A stretch of DNA of 64,000 nt from Caballeronia jiangsuensis. Its GTDB lineage: Bacteria > Pseudomonadota > Gammaproteobacteria > Burkholderiales > Burkholderiaceae. The notes under the pieces were generated by a model that was given only the letters and a program-made list of their open reading frames with translations, was not told where the DNA came from and made no database searches. The translations under genes and the position numbers were made by a program. Positions 45,197-54,438 of this stretch are shown here, one piece after another. Location of the stretch: contig JFHF01000002.1 of NCBI GenBank assembly GCA_000648925.1, positions 62,001-126,000 of the forward strand, given 5' to 3'. Each line of letters starts with the position of its first letter. Within the stretch, counting starts at the first letter, position 1.

Positions 45197-45652
45197 ATGA
45201 TAGAAATCATCGTCAACGACGCGCGGCACTCGCTCGACAATGTACCGGAAGACATGCCCCTGTTGTGGGTGCTGCGCGATTCGCTGGGTCTGACGGGCAC
45301 GAAATTCGGCTGCGGCGGCGGCTTTTGCGGCGCGTGCACGGTGCATCTGGAGGGCGAAGCGGTGCGCTCATGCCTGTTGCCGATCGCGGCCGTCGCGGGC
45401 CGGCGCATCACGACCATCGAAGGTTTGTCCAAGGACGGCGCGAGTCCCTTGCAGCGCGCGTGGATCGCGGAAGACGTGCCGCAATGCGGCTACTGTCAGT
45501 CGGGGCAATTGATGCAGGCGGCCGCGTTTCTGAAGGGCAAGACGTCCGTCAGCGACGACGCCATCGCGGCGGCGATGTCCGGCAACATCTGCCGCTGCGG
45601 GACGTATTCGCGCATTCGCCGGGCGATCAAACGCGCGGCGGCGGAGGCCTGA
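45197..45652 (+). CDS. 2Fe-2S subunit, isoquinoline 1-oxidoreductase type (IorA-like)
   Basis: A 151-residue two-cluster subunit: C39, C44, C47 and C59 bind the plant-type cluster and C97, C100, C132 and C134 the second. CAGGAGA eight bases before ATG 45197. It has no signal peptide, so if the Tat-bearing large subunit is exported this protein must ride with it. Coupled directly to the large-subunit gene, whose start follows its stop without a gap. Confidence 0.92.
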   Translation: MIEIIVNDARHSLDNVPEDMPLLWVLRDSLGLTGTKFGCGGGFCGACTVHLEGEAVRSCLLPIAAVAGRRITTIEGLSKDGASPLQRAWIAEDVPQCGYCQSGQLMQAAAFLKGKTSVSDDAIAAAMSGNICRCGTYSRIRRAIKRAAAEA

Positions 45653-47863
45653 ATGCGGATCGAACATCGCGCGGCGCGTCGCCGTTTCATGCAGCAAGGG
45701 TCCGCGTTGCTGGCATCGGGGCTCGCGATCGGCTTCCGATTGCCCGAGGCGTCGGCGAAGAGCGGCGATCCGCACCCACGCGACGGCGAATTCGAGCCGA
45801 ACGCCTGGGTGCGCGTGCTGCCCGACGACACCATCAAGCTCGTCGTCCATAAGCACGATTCGGGCACCGGCACGCGCACCGCGCTCGCCGCGATGGTCGC
45901 GGAAGAACTGGATGTCGATCCGTTTCGCATCGACGTGATCACGCCCGAGAATCCGTTCTACGCAGATTACATTCATCCCTTGTGGAAGGTGTTCTCGACG
46001 GGCGGAAGCACGAGCGTGTCGCTCGAATACGATCGCTTGCGGCATGCGGGCGCGACCGCTCGCGCGATGCTGATCGCGGCCGCCGCGAAACAGTGGAACG
46101 TGCCGACGTCCGCGTGCTCCACGGACGATGGCTTCGTGATCGACAAGGCGAATGGCGCGCGCGCGAGCTACGGCACGCTCGCCGCCGTCGCCGCGAGCTT
46201 GCCTGCGCCGAAGGACGTGCCGCTCAAAGATCCGTCGCAGTTCAGGTATATCGGCAAGCTGCGCAAGAAGCGCGACGCCGCGCAGAAGGTGTGCGGCGCG
46301 TTCGCATACAGCATCGACGTGCGCTTGCCCGGCATGCTGGTCGCGGTCGTTACGCGCGCGCCCGTGATCGATGCGCGCGTGCGCAGCGTCGACGCCAAAG
46401 CCGCGCTCGCCGTGCCAGGCGTGCGCCAGGTAGTGCAGATACCTGGACGCCCGGATGTGCTCGGTGGCAATCAGGCTGGCGTGGCCGTGCTCGCCGACGA
46501 TTACTGGTCCGCGCACAAGGGGCAGGCGGCGTTGCGCATCGAATGGGAAGACAGTCCGTTCGAAAAGTTCGACAGCCGCGATCTGTCCGCGCGTCAGGCC
46601 GCATGGCTCGACGATCCTGCCGCCCGCGTCGTGCCGACCGTGATGAACGGCGACGCCGCATCCGTCCTGAAGCGCGGTCCGCGTGTGATCGAGGCGTCGT
46701 ACTCGATGCCTTACAAGGCGCAGAATCCGCTCGAACCCGTCAACGTGACGGCATGGGCGAAAGACGGCGGCATCGCGTATTGGGGCGGGTTGCAGGTGCC
46801 ATCGATGGCACGGGAGGCGGCCGAAGTGATCGGCCGCATTCCGGCGAATCGCGTCGTGTTGCATGAGCTGGTTTCGGGTGGCAGCTTCGGTGCGCGCGAA
46901 TCGAAGTACTGGCTCTTCGAAGTCACGTGGCTCGCGGTGCAAACCGGCAAGCCCGTCAAGCTGATGAACAGCCGCGAGGACGAAATGCGCGCGCTCTTTT
47001 ATCATTCGGCGAGCCATCATCGTGCGCGGGCCGTGCTCGATGCGCGCGGCAATCTCTCGGCGCTGCAACTGCGCGCGGTGATGCCCGCATCGCCCGAACA
47101 ATGGGAGCCGGGCTACACCGATCGCCCCGATCGCATGGACTACAGCACCACGGAGGCCATCAGCAAATTCGAGTTCGCCTATGGCGCGCCGCATGTGGAT
47201 ATCGGCTGGGTGCGTCACGAAACGGGCGTGCCGACCGGCTGGTATCGCGCGGTGAGTTATATCCCGAACGTGTTCGCGGTCGAGTCGTTCATGGACGAAG
47301 CCGCGCATTCAGGGCATCGCGATCCGGTCGACTTTCGGCTTGCGCACATGAAGGATGCGCGGCATGTCGCCGTGTTGCGCGAGGCGGCGACGCGAGCCGG
47401 CTGGGGCAAGCCGCTGCCGCGCGGCACCGCGCTCGGCGTCGCGACGAACCGGGCATACGGCAGTTATATCGCGGTGATTGCGCGCGTGACGCGCCGGGAC
47501 GATGGCATCGTGATCGACAAGCTCACATGCGTGGCCGATTGCGGGCTCGCGGTGTCGCCGGGCGGCGTCGAAGAGCAGTTGTACGGCGGATTGATGTGGG
47601 GGCTCGGACACGCGCTCGCGGACCGCATCGATATCCGCGGCGGTCAGGTTCAGCAGACCAATTTCGGTTCGTATCGCGTGATGCGCATGAACGACATGCC
47701 CGACATCGACATACAGATCGTGCAGGGCGATCCGGCGAAGCCCGGCGGTGTCGGCGAGTTGTCGAGTCCGTCGGTGGCACCGGCTATCGCCAATGCCGTG
47801 TTCCGGCTGACGGGCAAGCGCTTGCGCGAGACGCCGTTCGATCTGCGCAAAGTTCGAGTCTGA
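45653..47863 (+). CDS. Molybdopterin large subunit, isoquinoline 1-oxidoreductase type (IorB-like)
   Basis: A 736-residue xanthine-oxidase-family large subunit of the IorB/nicotinate-dehydrogenase branch. The N-terminus RRRFMQQGSALLASGLAIGF is a Tat-like signal. Mo-site features are [29 protein letters not shown] and the catalytic glutamate E702 in GGVGELSSP. Partnered only by a 2Fe-2S subunit, it probably passes electrons to a cytochrome rather than NAD. It hydroxylates a heteroaromatic carbon next to ring nitrogen or oxidises an aldehyde. Confidence 0.9.
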   Translation: MRIEHRAARRRFMQQGSALLASGLAIGFRLPEASAKSGDPHPRDGEFEPNAWVRVLPDDTIKLVVHKHDSGTGTRTALAAMVAEELDVDPFRIDVITPENPFYADYIHPLWKVFSTGGSTSVSLEYDRLRHAGATARAMLIAAAAKQWNVPTSACSTDDGFVIDKANGARASYGTLAAVAASLPAPKDVPLKDPSQFRYIGKLRKKRDAAQKVCGAFAYSIDVRLPGMLVAVVTRAPVIDARVRSVDAKAALAVPGVRQVVQIPGRPDVLGGNQAGVAVLADDYWSAHKGQAALRIEWEDSPFEKFDSRDLSARQAAWLDDPAARVVPTVMNGDAASVLKRGPRVIEASYSMPYKAQNPLEPVNVTAWAKDGGIAYWGGLQVPSMAREAAEVIGRIPANRVVLHELVSGGSFGARESKYWLFEVTWLAVQTGKPVKLMNSREDEMRALFYHSASHHRARAVLDARGNLSALQLRAVMPASPEQWEPGYTDRPDRMDYSTTEAISKFEFAYGAPHVDIGWVRHETGVPTGWYRAVSYIPNVFAVESFMDEAAHSGHRDPVDFRLAHMKDARHVAVLREAATRAGWGKPLPRGTALGVATNRAYGSYIAVIARVTRRDDGIVIDKLTCVADCGLAVSPGGVEEQLYGGLMWGLGHALADRIDIRGGQVQQTNFGSYRVMRMNDMPDIDIQIVQGDPAKPGGVGELSSPSVAPAIANAVFRLTGKRLRETPFDLRKVRV

Positions 47864-47885
47864 GGCAAACGTTATTTCTACGTCG

Positions 47886-47921
47886 CCGAGGCAACCTGCC
47901 TTTAGTGAGGCAGCGCCTCGG
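47886..47921. terminator. Hairpin between convergent large-subunit and porin genes
   Basis: CCGAGGC pairs with GCCTCGG, with an inner TGCCT/AGGCA pair. A pyrimidine tract TTCCTTTCCC follows on the plus strand. It sits 22 bases after the large-subunit stop in the 116-base gap between convergent genes. Confidence 0.55.
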
Positions 47922-47979
47922 TTCCTTTCCCTGTCCAGCGCGTGAAAGCTTGATCCGGCATCGCGGTCCATAAGCAACG

Positions 47980-49077
47980 CTAGAACTTCGCGCGAATCCC
48001 AACACCGAATGTCTCGCCGTGCGATTCGCCCGATATCTTGTCATCCAGATACGCAGCGTAGACATCGGTTCGTTTGGATAGCGGGTAATCGTAGCCTATC
48101 GCCCATGTTCTCCTGGTTTGATCGAAACCGCCGGAATCCTTCGAGTACGCATAGGACGCCATGACCTTGCCGTTTGCGATAGGTATCGTGAAGCCTGCCT
48201 GACCGGTGCTCACATGGTAGTCCCCTGACGACACGGAATTCTGCGTGTACATGTACTGCCCGTATAGCTTCACCAGCTTGAAATCGTAGGTCAGGCCAAG
48301 TTGGCCGATGCTTTGACTGCGCAAGCCAGCAATGATGTTGGCCGAAGCCGGATTCGAGAAATCGTTGGCGACGTTCTTGTAGTTCACGTACTGGTAGACC
48401 GCGGTCGCACTGAGCGCACCATTCAAATACAGCACTTGCGCGCTGTCTTTATGCTGGCCGCCTGTGCCGGCGCCGTTGCCGAACGAATACATCACCGAAC
48501 CGCTCAGGCCGGAGAAGTCCGGCGACGTATAGGCGACCGAATTGCTCCATCCCGAGTCACCGACCGCGCCCTGGTCTGTCCGATAGGCAGGAAAGGTGCT
48601 GGTGCCGAGGTACGTGTGATAGATCATCGGCGAGAACACGTACGAGTCGACGAACGGATTGAAGAGGATGGTCGACACGAACAGATTCGACGTAATGCGC
48701 CCGGCCGTCAGCGTGCCGTACGGTGAGAACATGCCGACATACGCGTTACGCGCGAAGAAAGTATCCCCCTGGAATCTCCCGGCTTGACCGTTCTGCGGGC
48801 GATAGAACGCTTCCAGCGCGAAGATCGTTTTGAAGCCGCCGCCGAGATCCTCGGTCCCTTTCATGCCCCAATAGGACGTGGACATCCCGCCACCCGAGAC
48901 ATTCCACGCACGCTCGTTAGCGGGGAATTTCTGGGAACCGATCCATTCGTCTATCTGACCATAGAGCTGTATGCTGGATTGCGCGCAGGCCGTTCCCGCC
49001 GACAGCGCCGCAAAAAGAAGCACGGTCAATCTCGCCGATTTCGGAATACAGTCCGCCACGATATGTTTCGATTTCAT
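47980..49077 (-). CDS. Gram-negative trimeric porin (Burkholderiales Porin_4 type)
   Basis: A 365-residue outer-membrane porin. The Sec signal (LTVLLFAALSAGTACA) is cleaved before QSSIQLYGQIDEWIG. SYWGMKGTEDLGGGFKTIFALEAFY and the C-terminal strand ending in Phe are family hallmarks. ATG 49077 is favoured over GTG 49095. It follows the CobW gene by 182 bases with a hairpin between, so it may be partly uncoupled from that operon. It probably admits the pathway substrate. Confidence 0.9.
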   Translation of the reverse strand: MKSKHIVADCIPKSARLTVLLFAALSAGTACAQSSIQLYGQIDEWIGSQKFPANERAWNVSGGGMSTSYWGMKGTEDLGGGFKTIFALEAFYRPQNGQAGRFQGDTFFARNAYVGMFSPYGTLTAGRITSNLFVSTILFNPFVDSYVFSPMIYHTYLGTSTFPAYRTDQGAVGDSGWSNSVAYTSPDFSGLSGSVMYSFGNGAGTGGQHKDSAQVLYLNGALSATAVYQYVNYKNVANDFSNPASANIIAGLRSQSIGQLGLTYDFKLVKLYGQYMYTQNSVSSGDYHVSTGQAGFTIPIANGKVMASYAYSKDSGGFDQTRRTWAIGYDYPLSKRTDVYAAYLDDKISGESHGETFGVGIRAKF

Positions 49078-49205
49078 ATGGTTTCCAGTCAACACTCTTG
49101 GTTAAGTACGCCGATCGCTTTGGCGGAATAGATTGTATTGATTCGGTATCCTGATCTGTATTGATAAGACCCGACCTCAATCGATGCATTCAGGACAAAA
49201 GAAAT

Positions 49206-49252
49206 GGGCTTGACGTGTCGTCGGGGTCACACGCTACGAAAACGCCAAGCCC
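49206..49252 (-). terminator. Possible stem-loop after the CobW gene
   Basis: On the minus strand, just beyond the CobW stop (49260), GGGCTTG pairs with CAAGCCC around an inner CGTGT/ACACG stem. The long interrupted loop makes it weaker than a classical terminator; partial read-through to the porin gene is possible. Confidence 0.35.
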
Positions 49253-49259
49253 GGAGGCC

Positions 49260-50390
49260 TCACACAACGACGTCCGCGTGCTGCCGCGACAGACACAGAT
49301 CGAGCAGCACCTTGAGACGCTGACGATCCAGATTGCGTCCGATGAACACTAGTTTGCTTTCGCGCGGGCCCGCAGCCCACGGATCGGCCGGATGCAGGTC
49401 GAAGAGACGGTGCACCGCCTGAACGACATAGCGCTGATTCTCGTCGGCGATATCGAAAATTCCCTTCATACGGAATACATCGTCGCCTTGAGCCGCGAGT
49501 AGCGCGCGCAAACCGGCATCGAGTCGCGAGCGATCGAACGGACGGTCGAACACGAGCGACACGGACGTTACCGAAGGATCGTGGCGATGACCATGCGGTG
49601 TGCCATCGCCTTCGTCGTGTTCGTGATGGTCGTGGGCGTGCTCGCAAGCCTCGTCGCACACGTGGTCGGGGTCGTGAGCGTGGTCGTGCGTATGCTCATG
49701 TTCTTCTTCGACGTCCAGACTTGCCGATGTCGGCGTAAATCCGCCGATGCCCAGGATCTGGCTCAGATCGACCTGTGCATAGTTGGAGCGCAAGATTTGC
49801 GCACCCTCGTTCAACCGGTGCAACCTCTGTTCAAGGGCGACGACGAACCAGCTCGGCACCAGGTCGGTCTTGTTGATGATGATCCGGTCGGCTGCCACGA
49901 TCTGATCGACTGCCTGATTGTCGCGCCCTCGCAAGGCCGGGTCGTCGAGATGACTCTCGATATGTACCGCATCGACCAGCGTGACGACGCCATCCAGCGT
50001 CACCTGGCGCGCCACGTCGTGGTCCATGAAGAACGTTGCCGCCACAGGCGTGGGATCGGCGAGACCGCTCGTCTCCACGAGAATGTGATCGAACTTCTCC
50101 GGACGCTCCAACAACTTCTGGAGGATGCGAACGAGGTCGGTACGCACATCGACGACGCAGCAGATGCAGCCGTTCGTCATCTGGAAGATTTCTTCGTCGG
50201 ACGTCATGACGAGATCCGAATCGACATCGACTTCCCCGAATTCGTTCTCGATCACGGCGATGCGATGCCCATGCCGCTCTGTCAGGATATGGTTCAGCAG
50301 TGTCGTCTTGCCCGATCCGAGGAACCCGGTCAGGATCGTGACCGGAACGGGCGCGTTGGAAGAAGCATGTCGAGTGTTGATCTGGCTCAT
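49260..50390 (-). CDS. CobW/COG0523-family GTPase metallochaperone
   Basis: A 376-residue G3E GTPase: Walker A GFLGSGKTT (22-30), metal motif CICC (75-78) in MTNGCICCVV, the Walker B-region ETSGLADP and INKTD. A His/Asp-rich loop runs from about 223 to 270 (HEHTHDHAHD, HAHDHHEHDE), followed by the CobW_C domain. It delivers a metal, usually zinc, to client enzymes; the adjacent amidohydrolases or UbiD are candidate clients. It is 38 bases downstream of ubiX. Confidence 0.92.
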   Translation of the reverse strand: MSQINTRHASSNAPVPVTILTGFLGSGKTTLLNHILTERHGHRIAVIENEFGEVDVDSDLVMTSDEEIFQMTNGCICCVVDVRTDLVRILQKLLERPEKFDHILVETSGLADPTPVAATFFMDHDVARQVTLDGVVTLVDAVHIESHLDDPALRGRDNQAVDQIVAADRIIINKTDLVPSWFVVALEQRLHRLNEGAQILRSNYAQVDLSQILGIGGFTPTSASLDVEEEHEHTHDHAHDPDHVCDEACEHAHDHHEHDEGDGTPHGHRHDPSVTSVSLVFDRPFDRSRLDAGLRALLAAQGDDVFRMKGIFDIADENQRYVVQAVHRLFDLHPADPWAAGPRESKLVFIGRNLDRQRLKVLLDLCLSRQHADVVV

Positions 50391-50428
50391 GATGTCTCCT
50401 GCAATGGTGTCGATGTTCGAGAAGGTGC

Positions 50429-51019
50429 TTATGCCGCTGAATGTTCGGGCCGAAGCCCTTGCCAGCGACCGACGAGACCGTCGTGATCGATGTCGAAAAG
50501 GTCGAGCACGCGCCCGACGGTATGGTTGACGATGTCGTCCACAGTTCGAGGGTGGTTATAGAAAGCAGGCACGGGCGGCAACACAATGGCCCCGGCTTCG
50601 GTCGCGGTGGTCATGTTGCGCAGGTGGATGAGATTGAGCGGCGTCTCGCGCACCATGAGCACCAGCTTGCGGCGTTCCTTGAGCATCACGTCGGCGGCGC
50701 GCGTGATCAGGTTGTCGGCGAGGCCCGTGGCTATCGCCGCCAGCGTGCGCATCGAGCACGGTGCGATGGCCATGCCGTCGCAACGAAATGAACCACTGGC
50801 GACGGCCGCGCCGATATCCCGCACGTTATGCACGACATTCGCCATGGCCTCGATCTCGCGGCGCTGCAGACCGAGCTCGTGCCCCGCCGTCAACAGTCCG
50901 GACGCGGACAGCACGAGGTGCGTTTCCCACTCCGGGCGTTGCGCGAGGTTCTGCAGCAGACGCACGCCATAAACCGCGCCGCTCGCGCCCGTGATGCCAA
51001 CGATCATGCGCTTCGTCAT
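50429..51019 (-). CDS. ubiX: UbiX-family flavin prenyltransferase
   Basis: A 196-residue flavoprotein that makes prenylated FMN for UbiD-type decarboxylases. Signatures are MIVGITGASGAVYGVRLLQ, the IAPCSMRTLAAIATGLADNLITRAADV core, and LVLMVRETPLNLIHLRNM. It overlaps the ubiD gene by four bases, so cofactor maker and user are translated together. Confidence 0.95.
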   Translation of the reverse strand: MTKRMIVGITGASGAVYGVRLLQNLAQRPEWETHLVLSASGLLTAGHELGLQRREIEAMANVVHNVRDIGAAVASGSFRCDGMAIAPCSMRTLAAIATGLADNLITRAADVMLKERRKLVLMVRETPLNLIHLRNMTTATEAGAIVLPPVPAFYNHPRTVDDIVNHTVGRVLDLFDIDHDGLVGRWQGLRPEHSAA

Positions 51020-52440
51020 ACGCTATCCGGCCCTGTGTGCGATCTGGCTGCAGCGATCAGCTGTGCGGCGCGCGCCATGGCTTCGGCGCTGATCTGCGCG
51101 CGCACTCCGTCGAAGTTGGGGCCGCGGGTCGCGTCGAGTCCCATTCGCGATGTCGTCCCCACACCGGATGCGGACGGGTCGAGCGCGCTGCCCGGCAAGC
51201 CGTCGATGATCACGACATCCAGGTGCGGCTGCAAATGGGTGGCCACCGCCCACAGCACCTCTTCGTCACGCGTGATATCGACGTCCGCGTCCACGGCGAT
51301 GACCGTTTTCAGATAGGGATCCCAACCCAGCAAGCCGAGCATGACCTGTCGCGCTTCGCCGGCGCGCATCTGCCTGAGCGCCACGTAAGCATGAAAGTGC
51401 GTGCCGGAAGAGGGATAGTGGACAGCGGTTACGCTCGGAAAGCGCTCCTTGAGCTTCTCGACCATCTCCGATTCGCGCGGAATGCGACCCAGATTGAGGT
51501 GTTCGGCGGAATTGCCGCCGGCCACATCGATCAGCATCGCATCGCGTCGGCGCAGCACGCTTTGCACGCGAAAGAGGTTGTTCGTCGAGCGGTCCGATGA
51601 GTAACCCGTGAACTCGCCGAAAGGGCCTTCGTCCGCGCGTGCCTGCGGATCGATCACGCCTTCGAGCACGATTTCCGCATATGCCGGTACCGCGATACCG
51701 TGTCTCGGCGTGCGCACGACGTCGAGCGGCGCCCCGAACAGGCCGCCCGCCACATGACGCTCGTCGACCCCGTAGGGCAACCGCGCCGCACCGGCAAGCA
51801 TGAACAAGGGATGAGCGCCGATCACCATCGCGACGGGCAGCGAAGTTCCGCGCTCCTGAGCTCGCTGGAGCATGCGCCAGAGATGCCCGCGCGAATGCAG
51901 GCTGGTGGCGATTTCGGTGGTCGAATGAAGCGTCGAACGGTGATAACTTGCATTCCCGAGGCCCGTTTCAGGATCCTCGGCAATCAGGATGGCGTTCGTG
52001 ATGTACGGACCGCGATCGGTCGAGAAATGGGTGATGGCCGGAATGTCGGTCAGATCGATGTTATCGGTCTGGACGTGCTCCAGCACCGGCCCGTTTGCCA
52101 GCACGCGCGGCGGCACCATTCGGCGGCTGCGCTGCTGGAATGCCGCGTGCAGATTCTCGAGAGACGAATCGAGCATCCATGCAATCCGGCTGCGCGACGC
52201 GAAGACGTTGGTCACCATCGGACCGCGAAGACCTGTGACCCGATCGAAAACCAGTAAAGGATGTTGTCCTCTCGCGGCAAGCTGCCATATCACTGCGGTC
52301 GGATCCTGATTCGCGCTCGCACTTTCGCGAATGGTCAGAACGTCGCCCGGATTTGCATTGCTGTAGCCGTCGAGAAAATGGCGGAAATCTTGCGGATTTG
52401 CGCGCGAGCAGGCGAGGGCAGATGGATTAGACGATGTCAT
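51016..52440 (-). CDS. ubiD: UbiD-family prFMN-dependent decarboxylase
   Basis: A 474-residue reversible (de)carboxylase. The catalytic E-R-E set is R168 (NASYHRST), E271 and E276 (DEGPFGEFTGY), with the same five-residue Glu spacing as Fdc1. Probable Mn and prFMN ligands lie in FGEFTGY and GGNSAEHLN. Its operon (amidohydrolases, CobW, porin) and lack of ubiquinone genes point to a catabolic heteroaromatic or aromatic acid decarboxylase, not ubiquinone synthesis. AGGAATACTC precedes ATG 52440. Confidence 0.92.
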   Translation of the reverse strand: MTSSNPSALACSRANPQDFRHFLDGYSNANPGDVLTIRESASANQDPTAVIWQLAARGQHPLLVFDRVTGLRGPMVTNVFASRSRIAWMLDSSLENLHAAFQQRSRRMVPPRVLANGPVLEHVQTDNIDLTDIPAITHFSTDRGPYITNAILIAEDPETGLGNASYHRSTLHSTTEIATSLHSRGHLWRMLQRAQERGTSLPVAMVIGAHPLFMLAGAARLPYGVDERHVAGGLFGAPLDVVRTPRHGIAVPAYAEIVLEGVIDPQARADEGPFGEFTGYSSDRSTNNLFRVQSVLRRRDAMLIDVAGGNSAEHLNLGRIPRESEMVEKLKERFPSVTAVHYPSSGTHFHAYVALRQMRAGEARQVMLGLLGWDPYLKTVIAVDADVDITRDEEVLWAVATHLQPHLDVVIIDGLPGSALDPSASGVGTTSRMGLDATRGPNFDGVRAQISAEAMARAAQLIAAARSHTGPDSV

Positions 52441-52564
52441 GAGTATTCCTTGTCATCAGCCTTGCAACGCCCCGGGGTGTCTATGTGGACCGTATCCCGG
52501 GGGCCGCTGCGCTCGGCTGCTATCGCGGGCCGGCCGTCGATGCGCCGGCCCGCCGCACGTCCGC

Positions 52565-53491
52565 TTACGCTACGACGTCGTTGAGCTTTGCATAGCTATC
52601 CTTCAGGCGCAGCTCGGCTTCGTCGAGATTGCGCGGCGGCGGCGACGGCTCGATGCCGACCAGACGGGCGATGTTGTTGCCCATATAGTCTTCGAGACCG
52701 TCCTCGTCGAGATCCATGCCCTGCGGCGCGGGACCGCACAACATCTCCAGCTCGCGCAGCCACATGCCCGGCTCGTTCGGCGGCGTGTCCGTGCCGAAAA
52801 CGATCTTGTCGCGTGGCAGTTGCCGGGCGAACTCGACAATGCGCGACTGGAAGCACCATCCCGACTCGCAGTACACGTTGGGTGTGTCCATCGCCATCCA
52901 GAACGCTTCGAACGAGTAGTTGCCGCCCGTCTGAATGCCGAAATGACCGATGATGAAATTCACCATCGGGAACTCGCGGATGATCGGGTAGAACATCGTC
53001 GGGATCGTGTAGGGACCGTCGCCGGTGTGGATCAGAACGACGACGTTGTATTTCGCGCAAACCTTCATCGCGGGGCGCAGCCAGTCCAGCGCGCGATCCG
53101 GACGATAGCCGTGCATGTTCGCGTGCAGCTTCAGCATCTTGAAGCCGTACTCCTTCACATGAAATTCGAGTTCGAGCGCGCCTTCTTCCGGACCCCAGCG
53201 CGGATTGAACGTGAAGTTGCCGATGAACCGATCGGGGTACTTCTGTGTCAGTTCGGCCACGTAAGCCATGTAGTCGCGGATGCCTTCGCGGCCGCGACGG
53301 TTGCCGTCGCGATAGCCGGTATTGCCCGGCGGCGGCTGAATGAAGCCCATGTCGATGCGGCGCGGTTTGCCGTTGATGACATACGGGCCATCCATCATCT
53401 TCAGCAGACGCTCGCCTGTGAACGGCTCGCCGGTGTGTCGCCACGCTTCGTCGACGAGATTGGTCGGGTGCAGATGGGTATCGATGATCAT
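52565..53491 (-). CDS. Amidohydrolase-2 (ACMSD-like) metal-dependent hydrolase, intact HxH
   Basis: A 308-residue TIM-barrel protein of the ACMSD/gamma-resorcylate decarboxylase branch. MIIDTHLHPTNLVD carries the HxH pair H6/H8; LIHTGDGPY, FIIGHFGIQTGG and FGTDTPPNEPG add His and Asp ligands. It could be a hydrolase or non-oxidative decarboxylase. Strikingly similar along its length to the upstream paralogue at 53536, from which it is separated by 44 bases. Confidence 0.88.
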   Translation of the reverse strand: MIIDTHLHPTNLVDEAWRHTGEPFTGERLLKMMDGPYVINGKPRRIDMGFIQPPPGNTGYRDGNRRGREGIRDYMAYVAELTQKYPDRFIGNFTFNPRWGPEEGALELEFHVKEYGFKMLKLHANMHGYRPDRALDWLRPAMKVCAKYNVVVLIHTGDGPYTIPTMFYPIIREFPMVNFIIGHFGIQTGGNYSFEAFWMAMDTPNVYCESGWCFQSRIVEFARQLPRDKIVFGTDTPPNEPGMWLRELEMLCGPAPQGMDLDEDGLEDYMGNNIARLVGIEPSPPPRNLDEAELRLKDSYAKLNDVVA

Positions 53492-53535
53492 GCTGGTACT
53501 CCAGTATCTTGTGAATTGGCGTGCCGCAGCCTCGC

Positions 53536-54438
53536 TCAGGCGGCCAGCAAGGTCTTCGCTTCTTCGACGGAGCGCGGCGCGGGCGTGGGATCGAGGCCGA
53601 TCATGCGAGCCGTGTTGTTGCCGAGATAGTCTTCGAGCGTGTCTTCATCGAGATTCAGACCCTGCGGCGGTTCGAAGCAAAGCACTTCGAGCAGACGCAG
53701 CCACATGCCCGGCTCGTTGGGCGGGGTATCGGAACCGAACAGGATCTTGTGCTTCGGCAGCACCTTCGCGAACTCGACGATGCGCGACTGCAGGCACCAG
53801 CCCGATTCGCAATACACGTTCGGCAGGTCCATGGCCATCTGGAAGGGCTCGAAACAATAGACGCCGCCCGTCTGCACACCGAAGTGCGCCATGATGAAGT
53901 TGACCGTCGGGAACTCCTTGATCATGGGCACCCACTCAGTCGGAATGCTGTATGGGCCATCGCCCGTATGCAGCTTGACCATCACGCCGAGTTCCGCGCA
54001 CTTTTGCAGCGCGGGACGCAGCCAGTCGAGCGCGCGGTCGGGCCGGTAGGCGTGCATGTTGGCCTGGAACTGAACCATCTTGAAGCCGAGCTTGCGAACG
54101 TAATGCTCGATGGCATTGACGCCGTTCTCCACACCGCAGCGCGGGTTGTAGACGAAGCAGCCGATGAAGCGGTCGGGATATTTCTCGACCATTTCCGCCG
54201 TATAGGCCATGTACGCGTCGATGGACTCGACGCCGGATTTGTTGCCGTCGGTGTAGGTGTAGATGGTGTTGCCCTGCGGCGGCTGGATGAATGCCTTATC
54301 GATGCGGCGCGGCTTGCCGTTGATCGTGAACGGACCGTCCATCATCTGGATCAGGCGTTCTCCGGTGAAGGGTTCGCCATCATGCCGCCATGCCAGATCG
54401 ACGAGATTCGTCGGGTAGCAGCTGGTGTCGATAATCAT
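53536..54438 (-). CDS. Amidohydrolase-2 paralogue with degenerate HxH motif
   Basis: A 300-residue paralogue of the gene at 52565 (by eye well over half the residues identical). The N-terminal metal motif DTHLH is replaced by DTSCY (S6-C7-Y8), while the later LHTGDGPY, MAHFGVQTGG and FGSDTPPNEPG motifs are kept. ATG 54438 gives the paralogue-matching start MIIDT; upstream in-frame residues are discarded. It may be a structural partner, use another metal arrangement, or bind ligand without catalysis. Confidence 0.88.
   Translation of the reverse strand: MIIDTSCYPTNLVDLAWRHDGEPFTGERLIQMMDGPFTINGKPRRIDKAFIQPPQGNTIYTYTDGNKSGVESIDAYMAYTAEMVEKYPDRFIGCFVYNPRCGVENGVNAIEHYVRKLGFKMVQFQANMHAYRPDRALDWLRPALQKCAELGVMVKLHTGDGPYSIPTEWVPMIKEFPTVNFIMAHFGVQTGGVYCFEPFQMAMDLPNVYCESGWCLQSRIVEFAKVLPKHKILFGSDTPPNEPGMWLRLLEVLCFEPPQGLNLDEDTLEDYLGNNTARMIGLDPTPAPRSVEEAKTLLAA

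Noticed and set aside
51016-52440. Assignment of UbiD/UbiX to ubiquinone biosynthesis
   Set aside because: No other ubi genes are present and the operon holds amidohydrolases, CobW and a porin, so a catabolic decarboxylase is the better reading.
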